Shown piece by piece: positions 47,161 through 58,966 of a stretch of DNA of 64,000 nucleotides. The translations under genes and the position numbers were made by a program. Positions within the stretch are counted from its first letter, which is position 1. Every line of letters starts with the position of its first letter. The notes below the pieces were generated by a model. It had not been told where the DNA came from. It did no database searches and saw nothing but the letters and a program-made list of their open reading frames with translations. Origin of the DNA: Poteriospumella lacustris (taxonomy: Eukaryota; Sar; Chrysophyceae; Chromulinales; Dinobryaceae); assembly GCA_008000375.1 (NCBI GenBank), contig SMOI01000067.1:57249-121248 (forward strand), given 5' to 3'.

Positions 47161-49732
47161 TTACGCCCGTGTGAATTGAGAGCGAAGGCGCGTGAAATAG
47201 CCATTGCCACTGGCCTGCGTGCCGCTGGCCGTTTGCTGCTGTTGCTGAGACTCGAGGCCTTTCATCGTACGCAGACGTTGCTGTGGTGACAAGCCACCAG
47301 CCGCCATGGGCTTCATACCGCTATTCGAGGCCGCCGCATTCATTGCCGCCGCATTCGCAGCCGCACTGCGGTTCTCTTGGTTGTACACGTCGAAGACGAT
47401 CGGAGGCTGCACGTGCTTCACCACGTTGCCCACCATACCGCTGTTCGGATGAGCGGCGTTGGCCGCGATATTCATCGCGGACGACGACGAGGACACCGGC
47501 GAATTCTTCGCGCTGTTGATCGGACTCAACGGCGAACGATTGGGCGAGCGATTCGGTGAGCGCGATCCACCATCCATCGGCATGGCCATGCCGGCTCCAT
47601 TCGGCATCATCATCTTCGCTTTACTCGCCGAGTTCTGGACGACCGACATGGGCTTGTAGCGCGCCAATTCTTCACGCAAACGGAAATTCTCCGCACGTAA
47701 CTTGTAAACTTCAATTTCATGTTCCGCCTTGACCCGTTCCAATTCCTCTTCGGCTTCTTGCAGCCCCTGCTGCATGTCTTCTTCCATTTGCATTTGTTGG
47801 TGCGATCGCTTGGCCTTGCGTACACTCTTCGTCACATCGGGCAGATGGGCGTTTTCGTTGGCATCCAATTGACGACGCAATTCTTGGATTTGTTGCAAGA
47901 GATGACTGCTACGGGTCATCATTTCTTCGGACACCTCGCGACGGATCTCGGCTTCCCGTGAAATGCTTTGTTGCACGAGTTGTTCGTTCAAGTCGCGCAA
48001 GGCTTGCACCTCGGTACGTAAGCGTTTACGTTCTTGTTCGTCGGCGATGTCGTCCGAGCTGATAGAGGCCAGGCTGACGACGGTTTCTGCCACCGAGGTT
48101 CGTGTGCTGCTGGTACCACTGTGATGACCGTGGCCATGGCCGACTGTCAACGCCTTCGTGGTGGGCGCGACACGTTTGCCATGTCCTGTCGTGGACGTCG
48201 CGGACGTCGAGTCCGTGCGCTTGCGCTTCGCACCAGCCGTGGTCGAGGCGGTCGAGTGCTTGTCGCGATAGTCCTTCAGATCCTCCAGACGAATACCCTT
48301 CGGGGCCGACGACGATGGTGCCGCCGCAGCCGCAGCCGCAGCCGCGGCCGCCGCTGCAGCCGCCGCCGCGACAGCAGCTTGTTGTTGTTGCGCTGCCAAC
48401 ACCGACGCTGGCACTTGCTGCGCCGCCACACGCCCCACGTCCTGGAATTCTCGAATTTTCGAGGCCAACGAAGCGTTGCCCAGAATCGTCAACGTCTCGT
48501 CGTAGTCATCGATCTGCGGATTGACGCACGCGATCATGGCCACACCCGACAACCCCGCACGACCCAAGATCGGCATCAACAAATGCGTCAACTTCGACTC
48601 ACGGAACGGAATGATCTCCATCGATCCATTCAAGTCTTGATTCTTGCGCTTGACGGCATGCAAGCAACGCCACAACTGCATCAACGACGTGTTGATGTTG
48701 TTGGCTTCCTTCTGTTGAATCAATGTCGCCTTGGTGCGGTTGCTGTGGAGGAGGGTCACAATGATCATGATGAGAGACGTGATATGGTTGCGTGTCACAA
48801 GGAGTTGCACTTACCTTCGTTCAGCACCAGCCAAATCGACCAGTTGGAACGCCGTCGACATGATATCGCGACCGTCATCGGTCGGACGGGTCAATGTCAA
48901 CGTGTACACCGCATGGGATCGACTAGAACCCGTATTCAAGAACGTAGAAGACTTAGAACGCTTCGATGCAGCGGTATCCATCAAACGGAAGGAATCCTGA
49001 GTCGAGGCAACAGGATGGGTAGAGAGTTTCGCGACTTCCACCTTGCCGCTACCGTCACGGATCGACAACTTCTCGCGCTTTTTGCCGAGTAAATCGTAGA
49101 TATTGTCCTGGTAGACTTCCAGCATGGAAGCATGCAATTCCCAACCGTTATGCATGGCAACATGGTCTAAAATACGAGAAACCAAGCGTGGAAGCAATCC
49201 CGGGTGGTGACTGGTGCCCTGAATGGTGTGGGTCTTGCCCGCGTTGGTCATTCCGTACGCGAAAACCACAGAATTTTCACCATTCAAGAGGCGCTGCAAC
49301 AACGGCTGTGCCACATGTTCAAAGACGTCCAATTGATCACAATGGGCATCAAATACACGAGTGAACATCTACAAGAAGCGACAGAGACAATGAGAAACAG
49401 ACGGTGCGGCAGAACACAGCGCGATAACTTACGTAGTGTCTCGATTCCGTTTTGGTATAGAGAGCACGTTTGGAGGAATCAGGTGCGTTGGTGACGATCG
49501 TTTGTTCCGATTCGACGAAAATAGTGCTTTCTGGCTTGCTGGTAGGGCGAACACGAAGATAGACCTTCATGCCGTCGTCATTCTTATTCGCGCACGTGTC
49601 AAACAAGTCGGCCAACTTCTTCACTGGGATACGGGCAGAGTTGTCTTCATCAGCATTCGCGAAATCAGCAATGATATCACCGAGATCAATGGCAGAGTCA
49701 CGTTCTGCAAATGAACAGTCCATTTTGCTCAT
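47161..49732 (-). CDS. kinesin motor protein, kinesin-6-like
   Basis: Three exons: 49732-49433, 49368-48815 and 48742-47161, 811 residues. Motor domain (~55-390): P-loop AYGMTNAGKTHT (~137), switch I NTGSSRSHAV, switch II LVDLAGAER, then NINTSLMQLWRCL and IPFRESKLTHLL. The P-loop TNAGKT and the following IQGT resemble the KIF20/MKLP branch (kinesin-6), which acts in cytokinesis. After the motor come an Ala/Gln tract (~440-460), a basic Ser/Thr linker, a coiled coil (~520-680) and a Ser/Asn/Pro-rich tail. Kinesin-6 members usually have a large insert in the motor; that is not obvious here, so the subfamily is tentative. Confidence 0.88.
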
Positions 49733-50129
49733 CCTGTTTCTTGTGGGTTAGACACTGGTGAAGAAGACGGAGCTGAAACTGAATCAAAGTATGGCAAAGG
49801 AAAAAAAAACTCTTTTATCAACTGTCAATTGAGGTAAGGATGACAATGCCTACTCTTTGGATACTCAATAACGTTAGCAGAAAGGCAAAGCGGAGGACTC
49901 TTGGCGATCGACTCACACGGCGGCAAAAACGGCTAGTTTCCTCATGACCCAAACACCTAACCTTTCGTCGCATAAACCCAGAACAGAGGACGGGATGACG
50001 ATGATGACGCAGCGCAGCCAACAAAACTCAATAACATCAGCGAGATGGTAAAAGCAAGCACTTTGTCCACGATGGAACAGAAAACAATACCTTTGAAAAG
50101 ATCTCTTGTATCTCATTGATCACGCAATC
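49733..50129. other. divergent intergenic region
   Basis: 397 bp between the kinesin and JmjC genes. It presumably contains both promoters; no element is recognisable. Confidence 0.4.
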
Positions 50130-51098
50130 ATGTCGTCCAAAGCTGACCTTGCCCTGCGAGCCCTGGAAGAAGCGACAGGTGATTTCTGGGTTGATTTCAA
50201 CATTCCGGTTTTGGAAACATCCAATTCACTTGTCTTCTTCAAGCACGCCTATTCTAGATATCATCCTTGCATCATTCAAAAAGGTCTCATTGAGGATTGG
50301 AAAGCCCTTGAATGTTGGAACGAGAAGTATTTATGTGAAAAGTTAGGCGACAAAAAAGTTTCTGTCAACCTAACCCGAGAAGGCAGAGCGGACAGTGTGC
50401 AATATATCGAGTCGGAAGGAAAGGAATGTTTCATTTATCCTGCTGAAGTCAAGATGACTATTTCTGACTTTTTTGACTGTCTGAATGATCGCCAGCCAGG
50501 CGTTGTGCCCTATTTGTCTCAGCAAAATGACAATTTGCGAAGCGAGTTTTCAGAACTGTTGGAAGACGTGAACTTGGACATTCAGCTTGCAGCGGATGTT
50601 TTTGAGTCTGGTATCCCAGAAGCAGCTAATTTATGGATTGGAGATGAAAGATCAGTGTCCTCTATACATAAGGATCACTACGAGAACTTCTATGCTGTTA
50701 TCAGTGGTGCGAAAACGTTCACCCTTCTTCCTCCCACTGACGCAGCCTTTCTGCCCGAGAGGACATTCGAAACGATACGATACCGAGCATGTGACGAATC
50801 TAATCCTGCGGGTTCTTTGCAATTAACCAAAGAGGGATGTCCTTCCCAGTCTCTGTCATGGATCCCCCTTGATCCAGATGACCCGAACGTGTGTGAAAAG
50901 TTTCCTAAATTCGCGCGAACTCATCCTTTGCGCTGTACAGTATACCCTGGAGAAGTTCTTTATATACCCGCGATGTGGTACCACCGCGTTTCACAAATCC
51001 AACCGACTATTGCAGTAAACTTTTGGTACGATCAACGTTTCGATTTCAGATACGCATTTTATTCAACGGTGCAACAACTTAAAGATGAAGACGAATAA
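50130..51098 (+). CDS. JmjC-domain hydroxylase, JMJD7-like
   Basis: Single exon from ATG 50130 (upstream in-frame codons lack an ATG), 322 residues. Fe(II)/2-oxoglutarate-dependent JmjC fold: facial triad His180 and Asp182 in SSIHKDHYENFY, and distal His285 in AMWYHRVSQ. YSRYHPCIIQ near the N-terminus and TIAVNFWYDQRFD at the end match JMJD7, a cytosolic lysyl (3S)-hydroxylase acting on DRG-family GTPases. Overall length equals that of animal JMJD7 (~316). No targeting signal or extra domain. Protein hydroxylation is the family role; histone demethylation is unlikely for this short subtype. Confidence 0.87.
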   Translation: MSSKADLALRALEEATGDFWVDFNIPVLETSNSLVFFKHAYSRYHPCIIQKGLIEDWKALECWNEKYLCEKLGDKKVSVNLTREGRADSVQYIESEGKECFIYPAEVKMTISDFFDCLNDRQPGVVPYLSQQNDNLRSEFSELLEDVNLDIQLAADVFESGIPEAANLWIGDERSVSSIHKDHYENFYAVISGAKTFTLLPPTDAAFLPERTFETIRYRACDESNPAGSLQLTKEGCPSQSLSWIPLDPDDPNVCEKFPKFARTHPLRCTVYPGEVLYIPAMWYHRVSQIQPTIAVNFWYDQRFDFRYAFYSTVQQLKDEDE

Positions 51099-52127
<1,029 letters not shown>

Positions 52128-52325
52128 AACGCCTTCTTGACTTCCTGACTTACTACATGTGTAATTCATAAGTTTTCCATGTTTGACTTAAATTTCGTCT
52201 ATTCTACGTCTTCGCAACAACAAAATAGAAAGATTCTCACATATAGGCGGTATTACGGGAGAGAGAAAGAGAGAGACCAAATTGACAATGATTAATGAAT
52301 TACTGACAATACAAGAGCGGTGTTA

Positions 52326-53321
52326 TCAACTGAGAGAACACTGACTAGTGTCGTTTTGCGTCGCAGGTGGGCGCTGCTGTGTTGTTGTTTCACCATGGGA
52401 TTGCTCGAAGTGTGCCACAAGACTTACGGTGTCCGCGAACCGTTGACTACAGACCGGACACTACAATGAAAAACACACGTCATTTCCAGGAAAAATCGAA
52501 GCAATCATGCCGATAATACCTACCTGTTCACTGCCGATATTGTTCGTCACTTGTGGTTGAGACGTGCTTTCGTTGTGCGCTGCATTTATGTGATTTGTCA
52601 GTTCTGTGGCATTACTGAACGATACGCCACAAAGAAACGGACAAACGTGATCTGCAGTGGTAGGTTCATCAATTGTGACAGGGTTAGCTCGACTACCCGG
52701 GAGCGACGACGAATTTGCAACTGTCGGTCTCGCGCCTGATGATGAAGATGGAGTGGCGGCAGGATTTGTCGGCATGCGCCTTGCTGCTGACCCTTTCAGC
52801 GAATTTTCATTCTTGAGTTCAGCAGCTTTCATAGCCCCGATCGTCGAAGAAGACGGGGCTTTCTTTTGTACAGGTCCCATTTTTGCTTGAAGAGCATCGG
52901 CTCTAAGCTGACGAAGAGCAGTAGCACAATTGTGATCCTCTGGTAGTCTGTGGGCGATACAAACTTCTTGCCGACATTTTGAGCAAGTGAACGTGTTGGT
53001 GGGGCCCAAGGTTGTGCTACATCCTGATTTCCCACACTTTTTTGTTTGTTTTCGCTGTGCTGTTTGGGTACAGCCATTCAAGTAATGCTCCTCCCAAATT
53101 ACATTCGGGTCTTGGGCTTTAGTAAACTTAATACTCTTTCCACACATGGGACAATCAGTACTTGTGACGTCCTTCGACAATGCACCATCACAACCATGAC
53201 ACGCATATGATCGATGATCTAAGCAAAAGTCCTTATGGCAATAGTCGCATTTGAAAGGAAGAAAGTCCTTCTGATTGCATGTTGGCAAAGAGCAATGCTT
53301 TCCAATGTAGTCAAACTCCAT
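52326..53321 (-). CDS. AN1/C2H2 zinc-finger protein, ZFAND2-like
   Basis: Exon 1 53321-52524 and exon 2 52460-52326 (63-nt intron GTAGGT...TTGTAG), 310 residues. Start chosen at MEFDYIGKHC, where the family begins. Two AN1 fingers: residues ~8-46 (HCSLPTC...CDYC...CLDH) and ~95-132 (KCGKSGC...CSKC...CIAH). A linker with PVTIDEP follows, then two C2H2-like fingers: C-x3-C-x12-H-x4-H in exon 1 and C-x2-C-x12-H-x4-H in exon 2 (starting CPVCSQRF). The protein ends CSLS, a possible prenylation box. ZFAND2/AIRAP proteins link p97 and the proteasome under proteotoxic stress; AIRAPL is also prenylated. Without the second exon the gene would end in unrelated hydrophobic residues. Confidence 0.85.
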
Positions 53322-54179
53322 GTTCAATAACGGTCGAATTGAAGCGAATAAAGTATGAATCAAGACTTGACACGGTATGAGAAAAATGGAGAGACCTCAA
53401 AGCACTTCTAGATTGTTCTGAAAACCAAGTCTATAGAGTTCAACTGTCAGAAACCAACGTAAAACAAGATGCTGCCTCTTCGTTGCTGCCGCTGGGAATG
53501 GCGGCTGCGTCTCAGTACATACAATCCAGCTACAGAGTGAGTGCAGGCTATACAGGGACAAGAGTGTGTTCTATACTGTAAGTGTGGCGAATGTTCAGAG
53601 ATATTTATGAGGTGAATGTTGACATTGGTTTTCAAGAAAACAAACAAGCTTGCAAACCTTGCCTCAGCATATCGTACTATCTAGACGAGTTGGGAGCTCG
53701 AATAACAAGACTACAATATTTTTCTGGGTAACAATTGCAATACATACAGTCATAAGAGCTGCTAACGATAAATAAAACTGTCAACCACTTGAAAGAATGA
53801 TTAAATTTCAAACAGACTTCAATGCTTCATTCATGCTAGCATGTGATACCGCAGTGACTTCCCAGCAGAAATGTCGTTAGAAAAGGATTGATATGTGTAC
53901 AAACTGCGCTATAAGTGAGCCGTTAGTGCGAGCTTTCTCAGCGCCCGCCTTGTTCTCCGTTGTCCCACAATCGTAACCACCGACGCCGCCCAAGAGACCA
54001 ACCAGCAGCAGCGACGATCGCTGTGATCCATGATTGATACGGTGACGATGGGAACGACGAGCCAATTATGGTGGAAGCTTTTGCCGTCTTCATCTACTTT
54101 ATCAACTGTTTGATTCCCGTTTGGTGGAGCAATCCAATCCTTTGCGTATCATTTCTTATCCACCGTTGATAAATCAGTC
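53322..54179. other. intergenic region
   Basis: 858 bp between divergent genes. Only short chance frames; no RNA gene recognised. Confidence 0.5.
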
Positions 54180-56082
54180 ATGATTGCGAACGAGAAAATC
54201 AACAAATTGGCGACAGCAGTTGGCTTTGTGTCGATCGGTGTCATTTTGTTCAAAGTGTTGAGCATTGTGATTGGCAAGGCGTTGGACATCTTGGCGACTC
54301 CGGCGCCGAAGAAGATTTTCGTCAAGGCCACGGAGCAAGAGACGGCGGATAAGCTGGAAGGATGCCCGAAGTTCGACCCCAAGAAGCTGGAAGGTGCACG
54401 CGATACGGTGTACATGTGGGACCCGTCGACGTTCGACTATTTGGGTGAGACGAAGACGAATACAGCGGAGGAAGTGCGCGCGATCGTGGCGCGTGGTCGC
54501 GAAGCGCAGAAGGAGTGGAAGAACTCGTCGTTCGCCACGAGAAAGCTCTTGTTGCGCACGATGCTGAAGTTCATCACGGAGAACCAAGAGACTTGTGCGA
54601 AAGTGGCCGTTCGCGAATCTGGCAAGACGTTTTTGGATGCCCTGATTGGCGAGGTGTTGGTCACGTGTGAGAAGCTCGTGTGGCTGTGCGATCACGGCGA
54701 GAAGTATCTGAAGCGCGAATATCGCGAAACTGGCCGAATGATGATGATGAAGAAGGTCTATGTGGACTACATTCCGTTGGGAGTCATCGGTGCGATTGTT
54801 CCATGGAACTACCCGTTCCACAACGTGTTCAACCCGGTGTCGGCGGCGTTGTTCTCGGGCAATGCGATCGTGATCAAGGTGTCGGAGTTCGCGTCGTGGT
54901 CGATCCGGTACTACAAGAGCATCATCGACGAGTGTTTGAAAGCCGTCGGAGCGCCTACCGACTTGGTACAGTTTGTGGTTGGCTATGGAGCCACGGGGTC
55001 TGCATTGGTGACATCGGGCGTGGACAAGGTGATTTTCGTGGGATCGCCGGGAGTCGGTGCGATCGTGGCGAAGACTGCCGCAGACAACCTGACGCCGGTG
55101 GTGTTGGAGCTGGGCGGCAAGGATCCGTTCGTGGTCTGTGACGATGCGGATGTGCAATCGATCATCCAGACCGCGTGTCGTGGCGTGTGGCAGAACATGG
55201 GTCAGAATTGCGCTGGCCCCGAGCGCTTCTTCGTGTACGAGAAGGTGTACGACGAGTTCTGCGCCGGCGTGACGAAGGTGGTGAAGGAGATGCAAATCGG
55301 TCCTTCGCTCGGTAACCCCTTCGTGGACTGTGGAGCCATTTGCATGGGACCCAAGCAGATGCTTCACTACCAACGGCTCGTGGACGACGCAGTGGCCAAG
55401 GGCGCGAAGCTGTTGGCCGGTGGCTTCATTCCGGACAAGGACCATCCTTTGAGCAAGGGCTCGTTCTATCCTCCGACGATCTTGGCGGACATCCCGGAGT
55501 CGGCCATCATTGCACAAGAGGAAATCTTCGGCCCCATCATGGCCATCTTCAAGGTAACGTGTTGTCGCTGCTGCTCGTTGAGATTGCGCAGTCGCTGAAC
55601 GGTCGTGTGCCGATGATGTGTAGGTGAAAGGCAACTCCGATGCGGAAGCTGTCCGCATGGCGAACAACTGCGACTTCGCCTTGTCGTCGTGTGCGTTCTC
55701 CGGCAATGCCGAGCGCGCCAAGAAGATCGCCTCGCAGTTGGTCGCGGGTATGTCCGCGGTGAACGATCTGGAGGGCAGCACGTACATGAGCCAGTCGCTT
55801 CCGTTCGGTGGCTGCAAGAAGAGCGGCTACGACCGCTTCGCCGGTCCTGAGGGTTTGCGTGGTCTGTGTTTGGTTCGCTCTGTCTGCGAGGATCGTTTCC
55901 CGGCCATCCGGAACTCCATCCCGCCGCCCATGCAATACCCCGCCACCGGCGTGGGTCACCTGTTCGCGCAGGGTCTGATTCGGATGTTCTATTCCACAGA
56001 CCTGATGGGCCATCTGCAAGGACTGCTGACGGTGATCAAGTACTCCATTGTAAAAGGTGCCAAGAAGGAGAAGCAGGTGTAA
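54180..56082 (+). CDS. membrane-anchored aldehyde dehydrogenase, ALDH22-like, copy 1
   Basis: Exon 1 54180-55553 and exon 2 55624-56082 (70-nt intron), 610 residues. A hydrophobic N-terminal segment (~11-31, TAVGFVSIGVILFKVLSIVIG) should anchor it in a membrane. ALDH core: IGAIVPWNYPFHN (~202), VIFVGSPGVG (cofactor loop), catalytic Glu in LELGGKDPF (~308), catalytic Cys in GQNCAGPERF (~342) and EEIFGPIMAIF, ending in a C-terminal extension. Length, anchor and these motif variants match plant ALDH22A1 and yeast Msc7. It probably oxidises fatty or reactive aldehydes with NAD(P)+; the natural substrate of this family is poorly known. Confidence 0.9.
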
Positions 56083-56141
56083 CTTGCCATCAGTATCGCC
56101 GCACATTCCTAATTAGTCTGCCATTGATTCACTCCTGTCTC
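54328..56141 (+). repeat. left arm of aldehyde-dehydrogenase palindrome
   Basis: 1,814 bp whose reverse complement is 56513-58326, also exactly 1,814 bp. The intron is identical in both arms and no indel is seen. The spacer is 371 bp. The arm begins inside the coding sequence (after ~49 codons) and ends 59 nt past the stop. Confidence 0.93.
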
Positions 56142-56512
56142 GACACAGTTTTGATTTTTGCTGTTTCTTCGACTATACTCGACAGACGATTGTAATAATG
56201 TATTGCAGTTCATTCAACTCTTGTTCGCAGTGTTTCCTGTAGCCCCGTGTGCTCGCTGTGTGTCAATGGTACGAAGGCGTAACAATGATAATCGCTTATC
56301 TGCGTTGTATTTACATCGACGATCGCGACCAATTTGCCCACGTGTACACAAGCTTCGCCAATTCCTATACAATATTGACGAAGAAGGGTCCCAGGTATTT
56401 CTACGAACACGAGAATGAATGAGCTGCAATATATTTGAGTTTGTCTTCACCATCGTCTATTGAGCACGATTCGTCTACTGATAGACTCGCGCAACAAACC
56501 AAAACTACTACA
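56142..56512. other. spacer of aldehyde-dehydrogenase palindrome
   Basis: 371 bp of non-coding sequence between convergent copies. Confidence 0.6.
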
Positions 56513-58326
56513 GAGACAGGAGTGAATCAATGGCAGACTAATTAGGAATGTGCGGCGATACTGATGGCAAGTTACACCTGCTTCTCCTTCTTGGCACCTT
56601 TTACAATGGAGTACTTGATCACCGTCAGCAGTCCTTGCAGATGGCCCATCAGGTCTGTGGAATAGAACATCCGAATCAGACCCTGCGCGAACAGGTGACC
56701 CACGCCGGTGGCGGGGTATTGCATGGGCGGCGGGATGGAGTTCCGGATGGCCGGGAAACGATCCTCGCAGACAGAGCGAACCAAACACAGACCACGCAAA
56801 CCCTCAGGACCGGCGAAGCGGTCGTAGCCGCTCTTCTTGCAGCCACCGAACGGAAGCGACTGGCTCATGTACGTGCTGCCCTCCAGATCGTTCACCGCGG
56901 ACATACCCGCGACCAACTGCGAGGCGATCTTCTTGGCGCGCTCGGCATTGCCGGAGAACGCACACGACGACAAGGCGAAGTCGCAGTTGTTCGCCATGCG
57001 GACAGCTTCCGCATCGGAGTTGCCTTTCACCTACACATCATCGGCACACGACCGTTCAGCGACTGCGCAATCTCAACGAGCAGCAGCGACAACACGTTAC
57101 CTTGAAGATGGCCATGATGGGGCCGAAGATTTCCTCTTGTGCAATGATGGCCGACTCCGGGATGTCCGCCAAGATCGTCGGAGGATAGAACGAGCCCTTG
57201 CTCAAAGGATGGTCCTTGTCCGGAATGAAGCCACCGGCCAACAGCTTCGCGCCCTTGGCCACTGCGTCGTCCACGAGCCGTTGGTAGTGAAGCATCTGCT
57301 TGGGTCCCATGCAAATGGCTCCACAGTCCACGAAGGGGTTACCGAGCGAAGGACCGATTTGCATCTCCTTCACCACCTTCGTCACGCCGGCGCAGAACTC
57401 GTCGTACACCTTCTCGTACACGAAGAAGCGCTCGGGGCCAGCGCAATTCTGACCCATGTTCTGCCACACGCCACGACACGCGGTCTGGATGATCGATTGC
57501 ACATCCGCATCGTCACAGACCACGAACGGATCCTTGCCGCCCAGCTCCAACACCACCGGCGTCAGGTTGTCTGCGGCAGTCTTCGCCACGATCGCACCGA
57601 CTCCCGGCGATCCCACGAAAATCACCTTGTCCACGCCCGATGTCACCAATGCAGACCCCGTGGCTCCATAGCCAACCACAAACTGTACCAAGTCGGTAGG
57701 CGCTCCGACGGCTTTCAAACACTCGTCGATGATGCTCTTGTAGTACCGGATCGACCACGACGCGAACTCCGACACCTTGATCACGATCGCATTGCCCGAG
57801 AACAACGCCGCCGACACCGGGTTGAACACGTTGTGGAACGGGTAGTTCCATGGAACAATCGCACCGATGACTCCCAACGGAATGTAGTCCACATAGACCT
57901 TCTTCATCATCATCATTCGGCCAGTTTCGCGATATTCGCGCTTCAGATACTTCTCGCCGTGATCGCACAGCCACACGAGCTTCTCACACGTGACCAACAC
58001 CTCGCCAATCAGGGCATCCAAAAACGTCTTGCCAGATTCGCGAACGGCCACTTTCGCACAAGTCTCTTGGTTCTCCGTGATGAACTTCAGCATCGTGCGC
58101 AACAAGAGCTTTCTCGTGGCGAACGACGAGTTCTTCCACTCCTTCTGCGCTTCGCGACCACGCGCCACGATCGCGCGCACTTCCTCCGCTGTATTCGTCT
58201 TCGTCTCACCCAAATAGTCGAACGTCGACGGGTCCCACATGTACACCGTATCGCGTGCACCTTCCAGCTTCTTGGGGTCGAACTTCGGGCATCCTTCCAG
58301 CTTATCCGCCGTCTCTTGCTCCGTGG
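56513..58326 (-). repeat. right arm of aldehyde-dehydrogenase palindrome
   Basis: Partner of 54328-56141. The outer boundary (58326) is where host homology stops; the virus-like AT-rich block begins within a few hundred bp. Confidence 0.93.
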
Positions 58327-58339
58327 AAGCCGAAGCCAC
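56572..58339 (-). pseudogene. aldehyde dehydrogenase copy 2, 5'-truncated
   Basis: Exon 1 up to 58339 and exon 2 57030-56572, with the intron at 57031-57100. The first ~49 codons of copy 1, including the membrane anchor, are missing. Just outside the arm a chance ATG (58339) gives MASAST in frame before EQETADKL, so a ~561-residue soluble enzyme with intact catalytic Glu and Cys could still be made. Its native promoter is absent, and upstream lies the virus-like junction. I call it a truncated duplicate; transcription would decide whether it is a new cytosolic isoform. Confidence 0.7.
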
Positions 58340-58936
58340 AATACCTACGCTACGCTCCGGAGTTTAAACACCTTGGGGCTGTTCCCAGCCCTCTTTATCC
58401 CCACTGTATTATATCCACGAGAATGTCGTGAGACATTCAAACGTTCGTAGAACGTATAGGGTACGACGGTAACATTCATATTCCTATCCACACTTTCATG
58501 GTTTACTTTCATAACCCACACTTTCATGGTCCACTTTCTTCTGAACACTTGCTGCATACATTTGCATACATTTGCATACATTTGCATACATGAATGCATA
58601 CATTCGAAGAACTCTTGCATATTCAAACTTTCTTATATATTCTTTCTTCTATAAAGTGTAGTGAATGTATGCAATGTATGCAATGTATGCAATTTTAAAC
58701 TTTCCTAAATCTGAGAGACCTGCCGACATTTCTAATTTTGATTTTGGCCCAGGGTCGGAAACTTTTTAAAATGCCTACATTTGCATACATTGCCTACATT
58801 GCCTACACTATATTTAAAACCCTCTGTAGTAAGATGATATTTGAACGAGTGTATTGATCTACCCATTTTGTACTCTTCGATTCTACCGGACGTTTATTTC
58901 TTTATTTGATCAATTTAGTTTTTAAAGTCGGTGTTG
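58327..58936. other. host/virus junction region with TGCATACATT repeats
   Basis: About 610 bp without a gene. Up to about 58480 the composition is host-like, then it turns AT-rich. Tandem TGCATACATT units occur at about 58554-58590, the inverse form AATGTATGCA at about 58664-58691, and TGCCTACATT variants at 58771-58807. CACACTTTCATGGT is repeated at 58488 and 58517. The repeats could be a viral terminal repeat, an origin-like region or a recombination scar. Confidence 0.5.
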
Positions 58937-58937
58937 T

Positions 58938-58952
58938 TTTTAATATTTTTAT
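58938..58952 (+). promoter_or_regulatory. virus-block promoter box, gene 1
   Basis: TTTTAATATTTTTAT, 14 nt before ATG 58967. The most divergent member of the motif set. Confidence 0.6.
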
Positions 58953-58966
58953 GCGATGTAATTATA

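Noticed and set aside
46842-47210. 122-codon frame downstream of the kinesin gene with poly-Phe
   Set aside because: Arises from a purine-rich low-complexity stretch on the opposite strand; no start context or motif.
54174-55817. 547-codon open frame antisense to aldehyde dehydrogenase
   Set aside because: The same kind of shadow: it runs through the intron of the real gene and has Arg/His/Leu-rich composition without motifs.
58931-58966. Upstream extension of the SET protein (MLFLIFLCDVII)
   Set aside because: The extension has no ATG and lies over the promoter box; MPYQFEF at 58967 fits the 14-nt spacing.
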